A stretch of 64,000 nucleotides of DNA, from positions 60,201 through 124,200 of the forward strand of contig NZ_LMIJ01000010.1 in assembly GCF_001428665.1 (NCBI RefSeq), given 5' to 3'. Below the pieces are notes generated by a model. That model was given only the letters and a program-made list of their open reading frames with translations, was not told where the DNA came from and did no database searches. Shown here piece after piece: positions 40,747 through 49,447 of the stretch; positions within the stretch are counted from its first letter, which is position 1; each line of letters starts with the position of its first letter. This DNA comes from Acidovorax sp. Root219. GTDB lineage: Bacteria > Pseudomonadota > Gammaproteobacteria > Burkholderiales > Burkholderiaceae_C. Position numbers and translations under genes: made by a program.

Positions 40747-42373
40747 GTTCACCGCGGATGACCGACTCCCAATCCAGGCCAAACCGGACCAGGTATTTGC
40801 GCAATCGGTCGGCGTCGTTGACCACCGTGCGCTGCGCGCGCGAGGCCTGGAACAGCTGGCGCCCCGCATCGGACAGGGTGCGCGCCTGGCGGCACACGCG
40901 CAGCACGGCGGCCAGTTGAAGCTGGTCGAACAGGTCCATGGCATCCAGGGCTTCATCGCCCAACAGGGCACGCAGATCGGTCGCATCGGCAGCCCGCGCG
41001 CCTGAGAGCCCATCGCGTGCATCCTTGGCCGGCTGCCACAGCCACTGCAGGCGCGCGATCTCGGCCTCCACCAGAGGCAGGCCGATGCGGCCGCTGTCGG
41101 CGAGCGTGGCCAGGCGCGTAGCGCTGGCCGACAGGTCGCGGAAGTTGCCGCTCCACAGCGCGTCGGGCGACTGGGCGTAGCGCAGGTAGGCGGTGCGCGC
41201 CTCGGCCGAGAGGCGCACCGTGCGGCCCAGCTCCGAGCCGGTGCGCGCGAGCAGGTGATCGAGGTTGGGCTCGATGTCCTCGGGGCGCTGGGCCAGGCCC
41301 GGCAGCTGGTAGCTCCAGAGGTTGATGCGCGCGTACAGGTCTTCGCGAAAGCGCCCGGCCGCCACCTCGGTGCGCAGGTCGCGGTTGGTGCCGGAGATCA
41401 GCTCGAAATCACTGGCCACCTCGCGGTCGCTGCCCATGGGGTAAAAGCGCTTTTCCTCCACGGCCTTGAGCAGCATGGCCTGCTCGTCCAGGCCCAGCTC
41501 GCCGATCTCGTCAAGGAACAGCACGCCCTTGTGCGCCGTGCGCAGCAGGCCCGCGCGGTCGGCCGCAGCGCCCGTGAAAGCGCCCTTCTTGTGCCCGAAC
41601 AGCGTGGATGCGGCCCCATCGCCATGCAGGGTGGCGCAGTTCACTTCGACGAATTCGCCCTCGACCTGGTGGCGCGCCTTCTTGAGCTCGTACATGCGCC
41701 GCGCCAGATGCGATTTGCCCGCTCCGGTGGGCCCAGTGAACAAAATGGGCGCGCGCGAGCGCACCGCCACCCGCTCCACCTCGTCGATCAGCGCATTGAA
41801 GCGCGTATTGCGCGTGGCAATGCCGCTCTTGAGGAAGTCCACCGCATCGCGCTGCTCGGCGCCGAAGCGCTGGGCAATCACGTCGTAGCGCGACAGGTCC
41901 AGGTCGATCAACGCATAGCTGCCCGCATCGCCCATCTGCTGGCGCCTGGGCGGCGAGGTCTGCGCCAGCACGCCCGGGATGCGCCGCGACTCCACCAGCA
42001 GAAACAGGCAGATCTGCGCCACGTGCGTGCCGGTGGTGATGTGGGTCCAGTACTCCTCGCGCTCGGTGTCGAAGCGGTAGGCCTGCGTCCAGTCGAACAA
42101 CTTGGCGTAGACCTCGCCGAAGTCCCAGGGGTCGGCGATCTCCATGGGCACCAACCGCACCGTGGTCTCGGGCGAGGCGATGGCGATGTCGTTGCGTACC
42201 TGGTGCGCCAGCTCCTGGTGGGCCGGCGTGTACAGCAGCTCCATGCGGTGCACCACCATGTCCTCGTGCTGCACCAGCGACACGGTGGGCCGCCACTTCT
42301 CCCAGCGCCCTGCGCCCTTGCCCGAGTCGAGCTGGGTACCGATAAAACCAATCACTACCCTGCTCTTGCGCAT
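40742..42373 (-). CDS. rtcR: RtcR, sigma-54 activator of RNA repair
   Basis: Enhancer-binding activator that switches on rtcBA-type operons. The 543-residue product has the RtcR/CARF-type sensor domain at residues 1-180 (IGFIGTQLDSGKG, HITTGTHVAQICLFLLVESRRIPGVLAQTSPPR), then the AAA+ domain with Walker A GPTGAGKSHLARR, the sigma-54 contact GAFTGA and Walker B GVLFLDEIGE. A C-terminal domain with SDAGRQLFQASRAQRTVVNDADRLRKYL is the DNA-binding part. Similarity to E. coli RtcR runs end to end. It is divergent from the repair genes, with a sigma-54 promoter between. Confidence 0.97.
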   Translation of the reverse strand: MRKSRVVIGFIGTQLDSGKGAGRWEKWRPTVSLVQHEDMVVHRMELLYTPAHQELAHQVRNDIAIASPETTVRLVPMEIADPWDFGEVYAKLFDWTQAYRFDTEREEYWTHITTGTHVAQICLFLLVESRRIPGVLAQTSPPRRQQMGDAGSYALIDLDLSRYDVIAQRFGAEQRDAVDFLKSGIATRNTRFNALIDEVERVAVRSRAPILFTGPTGAGKSHLARRMYELKKARHQVEGEFVEVNCATLHGDGAASTLFGHKKGAFTGAAADRAGLLRTAHKGVLFLDEIGELGLDEQAMLLKAVEEKRFYPMGSDREVASDFELISGTNRDLRTEVAAGRFREDLYARINLWSYQLPGLAQRPEDIEPNLDHLLARTGSELGRTVRLSAEARTAYLRYAQSPDALWSGNFRDLSASATRLATLADSGRIGLPLVEAEIARLQWLWQPAKDARDGLSGARAADATDLRALLGDEALDAMDLFDQLQLAAVLRVCRQARTLSDAGRQLFQASRAQRTVVNDADRLRKYLVRFGLDWESVIRGER

Positions 42374-42504
42374 TGCCAACAATCTATAAAACTAGCCCAC
42401 ATTCTATTTATCACAGAAGCCACCATGTTACAGAATTTTCTTCATTTGCATTAATTCCTTTCGAATCAATGGGTTGCGATACTTCACCCGCCAAATCGCA
42501 CGGC

Positions 42505-42519
42505 TGGCACGCAATTCGC
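42505..42519 (+). promoter_or_regulatory. Sigma-54 promoter of the RNA-repair operon
   Basis: TGGCAC (42505-42510), five bases, then TCGC (42516-42519). The invariant GG and GC are 10 bp apart as required; only one base of the TTGC box differs. It points toward slipin, and transcription would begin near 42531, leaving a leader of about 560 nt. The 130 bases on the rtcR side are unusually AT-rich and should hold the RtcR binding sites, though I could not define a clear palindrome. Confidence 0.85.
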
Positions 42520-42660
42520 AAATACCAAGGCACTCGGCGCAGACAGCGAACGCTCACAGGCCAGGGTTGGGGCCAACGCCCGCCCTGCCGGTGCCGGGGA
42601 TCCAGGGCCTTGGGGTCCGTCGGATTCCCTGCATGCCGCACGCTGCGAGCGCCGGGTGAC

Positions 42661-42721
42661 TGCAGGGCTGTGGAAGCCAGCTCCGAAAGGGGTTGCCGGG
42701 TTCGACTCCCGGCCTGCACCA
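42661..42721 (+). ncRNA. tRNA-like module 1 in the RNA-repair leader
   Basis: A 61-nt tRNA mimic. TGCAGG (42661-42666) pairs with CCTGCA (42713-42718), followed directly by CCA. Inside are a D-arm-like hairpin (GCTG/CAGC, loop TGGAAGC), a minimal hairpin TCC-GAAA-GGG in place of the anticodon arm, and a perfect T arm (CCGGG-TTCGACT-CCCGG, 42696-42712). There is no anticodon and no separate discriminator base, so it cannot be a decoding tRNA. It resembles the tRNA-like domain of YrlA-type Y RNAs. Confidence 0.75.
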
Positions 42722-42788
42722 CTGGTAGCTCAGTCTGGTAGAGCACCCCTGAAAAGGGACTGTCGCAGGTTCGACTCCTGCCCATTCT
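42722..42788 (+). ncRNA. tRNA-like module 2, directly after module 1
   Basis: A second mimic starting at the base after the CCA of module 1. It has canonical T8-A9 (42726-42727), D arm GCTC/GAGC with loop AGTCTGGTA containing the GG pair, a short hairpin CCCT-GAAA-AGGG (42747-42758) replacing the anticodon arm, variable region ACTGTC and a perfect T arm (GCAGG-TTCGACT-CCTGC, 42765-42781). The acceptor stem is only about 3 bp (TGG/CCA), and no CCA end follows. D and T arms can still make the elbow recognised by tRNA-modifying enzymes. Confidence 0.75.
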
Positions 42789-42789
42789 T

Positions 42790-42973
42790 CCGGCCTTCGG
42801 GCCGGCTATCGAAGACGGTCGAAAGACCACCCGCCGGACGCGGGGTGAAGGACCAAAGGTTGCGCCGCAGCCTGCAAGCCATTGCCCCGTCAGCGGTGGC
42901 GGTTTGTGCCAGTACCCGGCACGGCCCGCGCCCGCAGCCAGCCCAAGCGAAAGCCCCTCGGGGCAACCGCCAC
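42790..42973 (+). other. Structured 3' part of the repair-operon leader
   Basis: No credible reading frame. Visible elements are a 6-bp UUCG hairpin (CCGGCC/GGCCGG, 42790-42805), a third GAAA-capped hairpin (GGTC/GACC, 42817-42828), and a 9-bp long-range helix (GTGGCGGTT 42896-42904 with AACCGCCAC 42965-42973). The helix encloses a 5-bp hairpin with a 7-base loop (42906-42922) and a CTCG-capped hairpin (42953-42964). Bases 42974-43094 hold further GC-rich sequence and the slipin ribosome site. Confidence 0.6.
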
Positions 42974-43094
42974 GGCGCACTGCAGGGCCCGAGCCGTGCC
43001 CCCTGGGACCACTGCCCCGCTGTAACGGCCCCGATGCAAGAAGTTTGATGCGGCGACCAACGACATTGAAAAAAGAAAGAACGAGGGTAGACAC

Positions 43095-44234
43095 ATGCTG
43101 AAGATCCAACGCACCACCGTCAAGAAGAACGAACGCGCACTGCTGCTGCGCAATGGCGATTTCGACCGCATGCTGCACAGCGGCACGCACTGGCTATTCG
43201 CCGGCCTGGACCAATTGCGCGTGGAGACCTTCGCGCTGGAGCAAGCCGCCTTCACCCACGGCCTGGCCGACTACCTGATGGCCCGTGAGCCCGAGGTGGT
43301 GGCAGCCGAGTTCGTGCGCGTGGAACTGGCCGAGCACGAGGTCGGCCTGCGCAGCGAGAACGGCGTGCTGGTCGAGATCCTGCCCCCTGGCACGCGCCGC
43401 CTGTACTGGAAGGGCCTGGTGGATGTGTCCGTGCAGGTGGTGGACCTGAACGCGGGCGCAGAGCTGCCCGCCGCCCTGGTGGCGCGCCTGACGCAGACGC
43501 AACTGCGCCACCGCACGGTGACCGGTCTGGCCGGCCTGCTGCAGGTGCAGGTGCCCGAGTCGTCCTGCGGCCTGCTGACGGTGGACGGCAAGGTGGAACG
43601 GCTGCTGGCCGCGGGCTCGTACGCCTTCTGGAAGTACGGCCGCACGGTGGCGGTGGAGCAGGTGGACCTGCGCCTGCAATCGGTGGAAGTCTCGGGCCAG
43701 GACATCATGACCCGCGACAAGGTGGGCCTGCGCATCAACCTGAGCGCCACCTTCCGCTACACCGATGTGCTGCGCGCCTGGAGCCAGCTGCAAAAGCCCG
43801 CGGAGCACCTGTACCGCGAGCTGCAGTTCGCACTGCGCGCCGCCGTGGGCACCCGCACGCTCGATGAGCTGCTGGAGAACAAGACAGTGATCGACGACGT
43901 GGTGGGCGCCCACATGGCCGCCAAGCTCGCGCCCTACGGCATTGCGCTGGAGAGCGCTGGCGTGAAGGACATCGTGCTGCCCGGCGACATGAAGGCCATC
44001 CTGACCCAGGTGGTGCAGGCGGAAAAGCAGGCCCAGGCCAATGTGATCCGCCGCCGCGAAGAGACAGCCGCGACGCGCTCGCTGCTGAACACCGCCAAGG
44101 TGATGGAGGACAACCCCGTCGCCCTGCGCATGAAGGAGCTGGAAACACTGGAACGCGTGGCCGAGCGCATCGACAAGATCTCGGTGTTCGGCGGCCTGGA
44201 CCAGGTACTCAACGGCCTGGTAAAGCTGCGCTGA
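43095..44234 (+). CDS. Slipin / SPFH (band 7) protein of the RNA-repair operon
   Basis: A 379-residue member of the SPFH superfamily. The SPFH core spans about residues 150-330 with ESSCGLLTVDGKVERLLAAGSYAFWKYGR, VSGQDIMTRDKVGLRINLSATFRYTD and the coiled-coil start VVQAEKQAQANVIRRREETAATRSLLNTAKVMEDNP. The region before it is a related beta-rich repeat (ERALLLRNGDFDRMLHSGTHWLF). No classical membrane helix is evident, so membrane association would be peripheral or through the N-terminus. Slipins are recurrent neighbours of rtcB in bacteria; their role in RNA repair is unknown. GAGGG precedes the ATG. Confidence 0.88.
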   Translation: MLKIQRTTVKKNERALLLRNGDFDRMLHSGTHWLFAGLDQLRVETFALEQAAFTHGLADYLMAREPEVVAAEFVRVELAEHEVGLRSENGVLVEILPPGTRRLYWKGLVDVSVQVVDLNAGAELPAALVARLTQTQLRHRTVTGLAGLLQVQVPESSCGLLTVDGKVERLLAAGSYAFWKYGRTVAVEQVDLRLQSVEVSGQDIMTRDKVGLRINLSATFRYTDVLRAWSQLQKPAEHLYRELQFALRAAVGTRTLDELLENKTVIDDVVGAHMAAKLAPYGIALESAGVKDIVLPGDMKAILTQVVQAEKQAQANVIRRREETAATRSLLNTAKVMEDNPVALRMKELETLERVAERIDKISVFGGLDQVLNGLVKLR

Positions 44235-44430
44235 GCAGGGAGCCAAGAGGAATACGGGCGCGCTGGCACAGAAGGGAGCGCCACTGCCAAAAATGTTGTT
44301 ATTGCCGGCAGGTCGGGTAACACCGAGTGCAGCGGGAGAGTCGGTGAACGGGCAAGGTTGAGGATGCAGGTGCTGGCTCCGATGACGGGTCTGCCACTGG
44401 CGCGCGTTTCCAACCGTTCACTGGGCCACT

Positions 44431-44488
44431 GGACTCAAGAACCGTGGTCGCTGCAAAGATGCGGGTTCGAATCCCGTCACGTCCACCA
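44431..44488 (+). ncRNA. tRNA-like element 3 (3' half with CCA)
   Basis: Between slipin and the next gene. The T arm is GCGGG-TTCGAAT-CCCGT (44461-44477, last pair G-U), followed by CACGTCC, A and CCA (44478-44488), a fully regular tRNA 3' end. GGAC at 44431-44434 pairs with GTCC to give only a 4-bp acceptor. The stretch CTCAAGA (44434-44440) looks like an anticodon loop of tRNA-Leu(CAA), but its stem is poor and no D arm is present. It is probably a tRNA-derived fragment or mimic rather than a decoding tRNA. Confidence 0.6.
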
Positions 44489-44519
44489 GACAGATAGAAA
44501 AGAAGAAAAGAGGAACACC

Positions 44520-45257
44520 ATGAAACAGCCCGCCCGCGCAAAGCGCCTGGCAAGGCAGGCTCCGTTGCCAGTGACGCCCGGGTCCCTGGGACTCGATGCC
44601 ACGCTGTATGCCGACGCCGTCCGCTACCTCTTCGACCGGCCCGTGCCGGGCAGGAAGGAGCGGGAGTGGTACTGGGACATGGATGGTCCCGAGTTCGAAG
44701 CCACACCGCTGCAGTGGACGCATATCCAGACGGTGCTGTTCGCCAACGCAGGCATCGACCTGGCGCCCTACAGCGACGAGCAGGTGGGCATGGGCCTCAC
44801 GCACGTGATGAGCAACAACGCGGGCGACATACCGCTCATGGCGGCAGATCCCTCGGTTCCTCTGGCGGATGCGATGCGCATGCTGCAGGCCTTCCCCCGG
44901 TTGTGGAGCGACTGCATCGGCCCACGCCTGGCCCACGTGCACGAATCCATCGGCAGCAGCAGCGGCCGCCTGGGCTATGCCTGCTACATGTGGTTCGACG
45001 TCTGGCCGACCTTCTGGAACGCCAGGCACATCCCCGAGTGGCGCGATGCGATGTGGCAGGTGTTCTGCCACATGCTGGAGGTGCCTTGCCGCGAGGTGCA
45101 GGTCTCTGGCCTGCATGGCATCGGCCACGAGGGAAGCCACCTGCAGCGCCCAAGGGAACTGCAGGAGCGGGTGGAGCAATTCATCCGCAGCGTTCCGGCA
45201 CACGACGAGGAACTGAAGAACTATGCGCGCGCCGCGGCACATGGAATGGTGCAGTAG
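44520..45257 (+). CDS. Unassigned protein A of the RNA-repair operon
   Basis: A 245-residue protein I cannot place in a named family. It is soluble, Trp-rich and predicted helical, with no signal peptide. Conserved-looking features are WYWDMDGPEFEATPLQW, QVGMGLTHVMSNNAGD, YACYMWFDVWPTFW and a C-terminal GLHGIGHEGSH followed by a helix ending AAAHGMVQ. The His/Glu cluster could be a metal site or the turn of a helical repeat; neither is shown. AGAGGA precedes the ATG at 44520. Its place between a tRNA-like element and rtcB argues for a role in RNA repair or sensing. Confidence 0.8.
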   Translation: MKQPARAKRLARQAPLPVTPGSLGLDATLYADAVRYLFDRPVPGRKEREWYWDMDGPEFEATPLQWTHIQTVLFANAGIDLAPYSDEQVGMGLTHVMSNNAGDIPLMAADPSVPLADAMRMLQAFPRLWSDCIGPRLAHVHESIGSSSGRLGYACYMWFDVWPTFWNARHIPEWRDAMWQVFCHMLEVPCREVQVSGLHGIGHEGSHLQRPRELQERVEQFIRSVPAHDEELKNYARAAAHGMVQ

Positions 45258-45307
45258 CGGCGCCTGATGAAGGACCGAACGGCGCCCTGGGCGCCACGGA
45301 GAGAATC

Positions 45308-46117
45308 ATGACGAAAGCACAAGCCAGCGCCACCCATACCGCACTGCCACCTGCCCTGCGCACAGTGGTTGACGCTGCGTACGCCACGTTCAAGCACCAT
45401 GAGCCCCCCAAGGGCACGCTGGACGTGTGCCTGGGCTGCTGCATGGACGAGGAGCTGGAACGCGAGATGCGCCGCATGCCCCTGCGCCAGGTGACGACCC
45501 GCCACTTCTACGAATACAACAGCTCCGCCAAGAGCAGCGAACAGCCTGCAGACGAACTGCTGTACTTCCTGCCCCGCATGCTGGAGCTGCTGGCGCTGGG
45601 CGAGGACCTGCACCACTCGACCGAGCTGTACCTGGACCGCCTGGGCAACTGCCCCGCAGATGCCCTGACGCCCAAGGAGCGCGCCGCCGTGGACGCCTTC
45701 GCGCTGGCCTTCTTCCGCGAGGGGCTGGGGCACACCGGGCGTGAACCCAGCCCATTCAACGGATCGAACGCCTTCGATATCCTGCTGATGTTCCACAAGG
45801 GTGGTGTGGATGTGCAGCCGCTGCTGGCGCACTGGCTGAACGACGAACGCCCGAGCGCCGTGCAGCACTATGCCGAGGCGAGCTACTGGGATTTCTGGGG
45901 AAAGCACGAAATCCAGAACGCCTTCGCCGAAGACCAGCCGGCGTTCTGCAAAACCATGAAGACCTGGCTGCTCGACGCCGGCAACCGCCAGCGCTTTGCA
46001 CAGAAGATCCTGGCGCTGGACACCAGCACCATGGGCCCGCCTGCGCATTGCACCTGCGGCAACTGCATGGGCCCGCGCCAGATCCTGGAAGCGGTGTTCG
46101 ACCTGGTGAGTGAATGA
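45308..46117 (+). CDS. Unassigned cysteine-cluster protein B of the RNA-repair operon
   Basis: A 269-residue protein of unknown function. Two Cys clusters frame it: Cys41, Cys44 and Cys45 (VCLGCCMDEELEREMRRMPLR) and His247, Cys248, Cys250 and Cys253 (AHCTCGNCMGP), which together could bind a zinc ion. Between them the sequence is helical, with YFLPRMLELLALGEDLHHSTELYL. GGAGAG precedes the ATG. It ends just before rtcB; an ATG overlapping its stop (46114) could also start rtcB, so the two may be translated together. Confidence 0.82.
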   Translation: MTKAQASATHTALPPALRTVVDAAYATFKHHEPPKGTLDVCLGCCMDEELEREMRRMPLRQVTTRHFYEYNSSAKSSEQPADELLYFLPRMLELLALGEDLHHSTELYLDRLGNCPADALTPKERAAVDAFALAFFREGLGHTGREPSPFNGSNAFDILLMFHKGGVDVQPLLAHWLNDERPSAVQHYAEASYWDFWGKHEIQNAFAEDQPAFCKTMKTWLLDAGNRQRFAQKILALDTSTMGPPAHCTCGNCMGPRQILEAVFDLVSE

Positions 46118-46167
46118 GCAACCTGCATCAAGACAGGCAACGACAAGCACAACGAAAGAAGAATGCA

Positions 46168-47385
<1,218 letters not shown>

Positions 47386-47455
47386 ACCCCTTTGCACCTC
47401 CATCGCAATCATTGAACGGAGCCCGCGCTGGCCAGACCAGCGCCCGGATCAGCAC

Positions 47456-48313
47456 ATGCACCAAGAACAGCAACAAGAAGAATTTCTGCAATCGGCCCAC
47501 CCCATCGATCCCGCCATGCGCGTGCAGATCATGGAGAACCTGGGCGCCATCGAGGCGCAGCACCAGGTCACCATCCTCTTTGCCTGCGAGTCGGGCAGCC
47601 GAGGCTGGGGCTTTGCCTCGCCCGACAGCGACTACGACGTGCGATTCATCTACGTGAACCGCCTGCCCTGGTACCTCACGGTCACGCCAGGGCGCGACGT
47701 GATCGAAGTGCCGATCAGCGGCGACCTGGACATCAACGGCTGGGACTTGCGCAAGGCGCTGGGCCTGATGCGCGAGTCCAACCCCACGCTGCTCGAATGG
47801 CTGCGCTCACCCGTGGTCTACGGCGAGGACGGGCCCACCATGGATCGCTTTCGCGCGCTGGCCGAGACCGTGTTCTCCAACGCCAAGGGCTGGCACCACT
47901 ACGCCTCCATGGCCAAGAAGAACTTCCGCGAGCACCTGCAGGCCGACGAAGTGCGCTACAAGAAGTACCTGTACGTGCTGCGCCCGCTGCTGGCCGCGCG
48001 CTGGATACGCGCGCGCCCGGGCGTGCCGCCCATGCGCTTTGCCGAACTGGCCCAGCACACGCTGGACCCGGTGACCGACGCCGCGCTGATCGCCGAGATC
48101 AACGCCCTGCTGGAGGTGAAGATGCGCGCGGGCGAGGCCGCGACCAGCCCGCGCTGGCCCGGCATCCACGCCTTCATCGAAGCGGAGCTGGCACGCAATG
48201 CGGCCGAGCCGGTGCAGCCGCTGCCCGTGCCGGGCCATGCCGCGCTCGATGATCTGCTGCACGACACGGTGCTGCGCTTCAACGCGCCCCCAGCCAAGGA
48301 GGCGCCATGCTGA
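47456..48313 (+). CDS. Pol-beta-type nucleotidyltransferase (COG3541/YcgL-like)
   Basis: A 285-residue protein with the minimal nucleotidyltransferase signature: GSRGWG at residues 47-52, then DYD at 59-61, which would coordinate two magnesium ions, followed by VRFIYV. The remainder is helical (NPTLLEWLRSPVVYGED, KKNFREHLQADEVRYKKYLYVLRPLL). Such enzymes transfer nucleotides to RNA, protein or small molecules; the substrate here is unknown. It lies between rtcB and rtcA and overlaps rtcA by 7 bases, so a role in healing RNA ends is likely but inferred. Confidence 0.9.
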   Translation: MHQEQQQEEFLQSAHPIDPAMRVQIMENLGAIEAQHQVTILFACESGSRGWGFASPDSDYDVRFIYVNRLPWYLTVTPGRDVIEVPISGDLDINGWDLRKALGLMRESNPTLLEWLRSPVVYGEDGPTMDRFRALAETVFSNAKGWHHYASMAKKNFREHLQADEVRYKKYLYVLRPLLAARWIRARPGVPPMRFAELAQHTLDPVTDAALIAEINALLEVKMRAGEAATSPRWPGIHAFIEAELARNAAEPVQPLPVPGHAALDDLLHDTVLRFNAPPAKEAPC

Positions 48314-49359
48314 CGCTCGACGGCGCCCAGGGCGAAGGCGGCGGCCAGATTCTGCGCACCGGCCTGGCCCTGTCCATGGTCACCGGCCGGCCGCTGCGCA
48401 TCGAGCGCATCCGTGCCGGCCGCGCCAAGCCTGGGCTGATGCGCCAGCACCTGGCCTGCGTCCAAGCCGCCTTGGAGGTCAGCGGTGGGGAGGCCGAGGG
48501 GGCGGAGCTGGGCTCGCAGTCGCTGCAGTTCACGCCCGGCGCGGTGCGTGCGGGCGACTACACCTTCCGCATCGCCGGCGCCGGCAGCTGCCTCTTGGTG
48601 CTTCAGACCGTGCTTCCCGCACTGATGCTGGCCGATGCGCCCAGCCGGATCCAGCTGGCGGGCGGCACGCACAACCCGATGGCACCACCATTCGATTTTC
48701 TGCAGCGCGCCTACGCACCGCTGCTGGCGCGCCTGGGCGTGGGGCTGGCGCTCACGCTGGAGCGGCGCGGTTTCTACCCTGCGGGCGGCGGCCTGCTGCA
48801 GGCCGTGATCACCCCTGCGACGCAGGCGCTCGTGCCGTTTAACCTGACCGAACGCGGGGCGGCCCTGGCTGCCTGGGCCGAGGCGCTGGCCCCGGGCCTG
48901 GCGCGCAGCGTGGCTGCGCGCGAACTGGAGGAACTGGGCCGGCGCCTGGGCTGGACGCACGAGGCCGACCAGTTGCGCGCGCCCGGCGTGCGCCAGCACG
49001 AAGGGCCTGGCAACGTGCTGCTGGCCACGCTGGAATACGCGCAGGTGACCGAAGTGTTCTGCCAGTTCGGCGAACGTGGAGTGTCGTCCGAACTCGTGGC
49101 ACGCCGGCTGGCCGACGAGGTGCTGGCCTTCCAGCGCAGCACGGCGGCCACGGGCCCGCACCTGGCTGACCAATGGATGCTGCCGCTGGCACTGGCCGTG
49201 TGGCGCACCGGCCAGGCTGCCTGCTACACGGCCAGCGAGCTCACGGACCACACGCGCACGAATGCGGCGGTGATCAACGCCTGCCTGCCGGTGCGGGTGG
49301 CAACCGAGGCTGTGAACGACAGCACCCTGGTGCGGATAGAGCCCCGGCCCGCATCGTGA
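48307..49359 (+). CDS. rtcA: RNA 3'-terminal phosphate cyclase RtcA
   Basis: Converts RNA 3'-phosphate to 2',3'-cyclic phosphate through an adenylylated enzyme, preparing ends for RtcB. The 350-residue product has DGAQGEGGGQILRTGLALS at the N-terminus, RAGRAKPGLMRQHLACVQA, ERRGFYPAGGG and the catalytic His315 in TDHTRTNAAV. Length fits E. coli RtcA (about 340). AAGGAGG precedes the ATG. It appears to be the last gene of the operon; cysK follows 88 bases later with its own ribosome site. Confidence 0.96.
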   Translation: MLTLDGAQGEGGGQILRTGLALSMVTGRPLRIERIRAGRAKPGLMRQHLACVQAALEVSGGEAEGAELGSQSLQFTPGAVRAGDYTFRIAGAGSCLLVLQTVLPALMLADAPSRIQLAGGTHNPMAPPFDFLQRAYAPLLARLGVGLALTLERRGFYPAGGGLLQAVITPATQALVPFNLTERGAALAAWAEALAPGLARSVAARELEELGRRLGWTHEADQLRAPGVRQHEGPGNVLLATLEYAQVTEVFCQFGERGVSSELVARRLADEVLAFQRSTAATGPHLADQWMLPLALAVWRTGQAACYTASELTDHTRTNAAVINACLPVRVATEAVNDSTLVRIEPRPAS

Positions 49360-49447
49360 AGGCCCAGCCGCGCCCATGGGCTCCGGACTGGGCCAAAATG
49401 CCTGCTTTGCATTCCCCTTCCCATCCCTTGCCTGAACAGGAGACGCC

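Noticed and set aside
42722..42788. Calling module 2 a normal decoding tRNA
   Set aside because: There is no 7-base anticodon loop, the acceptor stem is about 3 bp and no CCA follows, although D and T arms are perfect.
42373..43190. Reading frames of 60-260 codons on both strands across the RNA-repair leader
   Set aside because: None has a good start with ribosome site plus recognisable protein sequence; the DNA is explained better by RNA folding and the sigma-54 promoter.
44264..44279. A second sigma-54 promoter in front of protein A (TGGCAC at 44264-44269)
   Set aside because: No GC doublet lies at the required 10-bp spacing from the GG; the nearest is one base too far, so it is probably chance.
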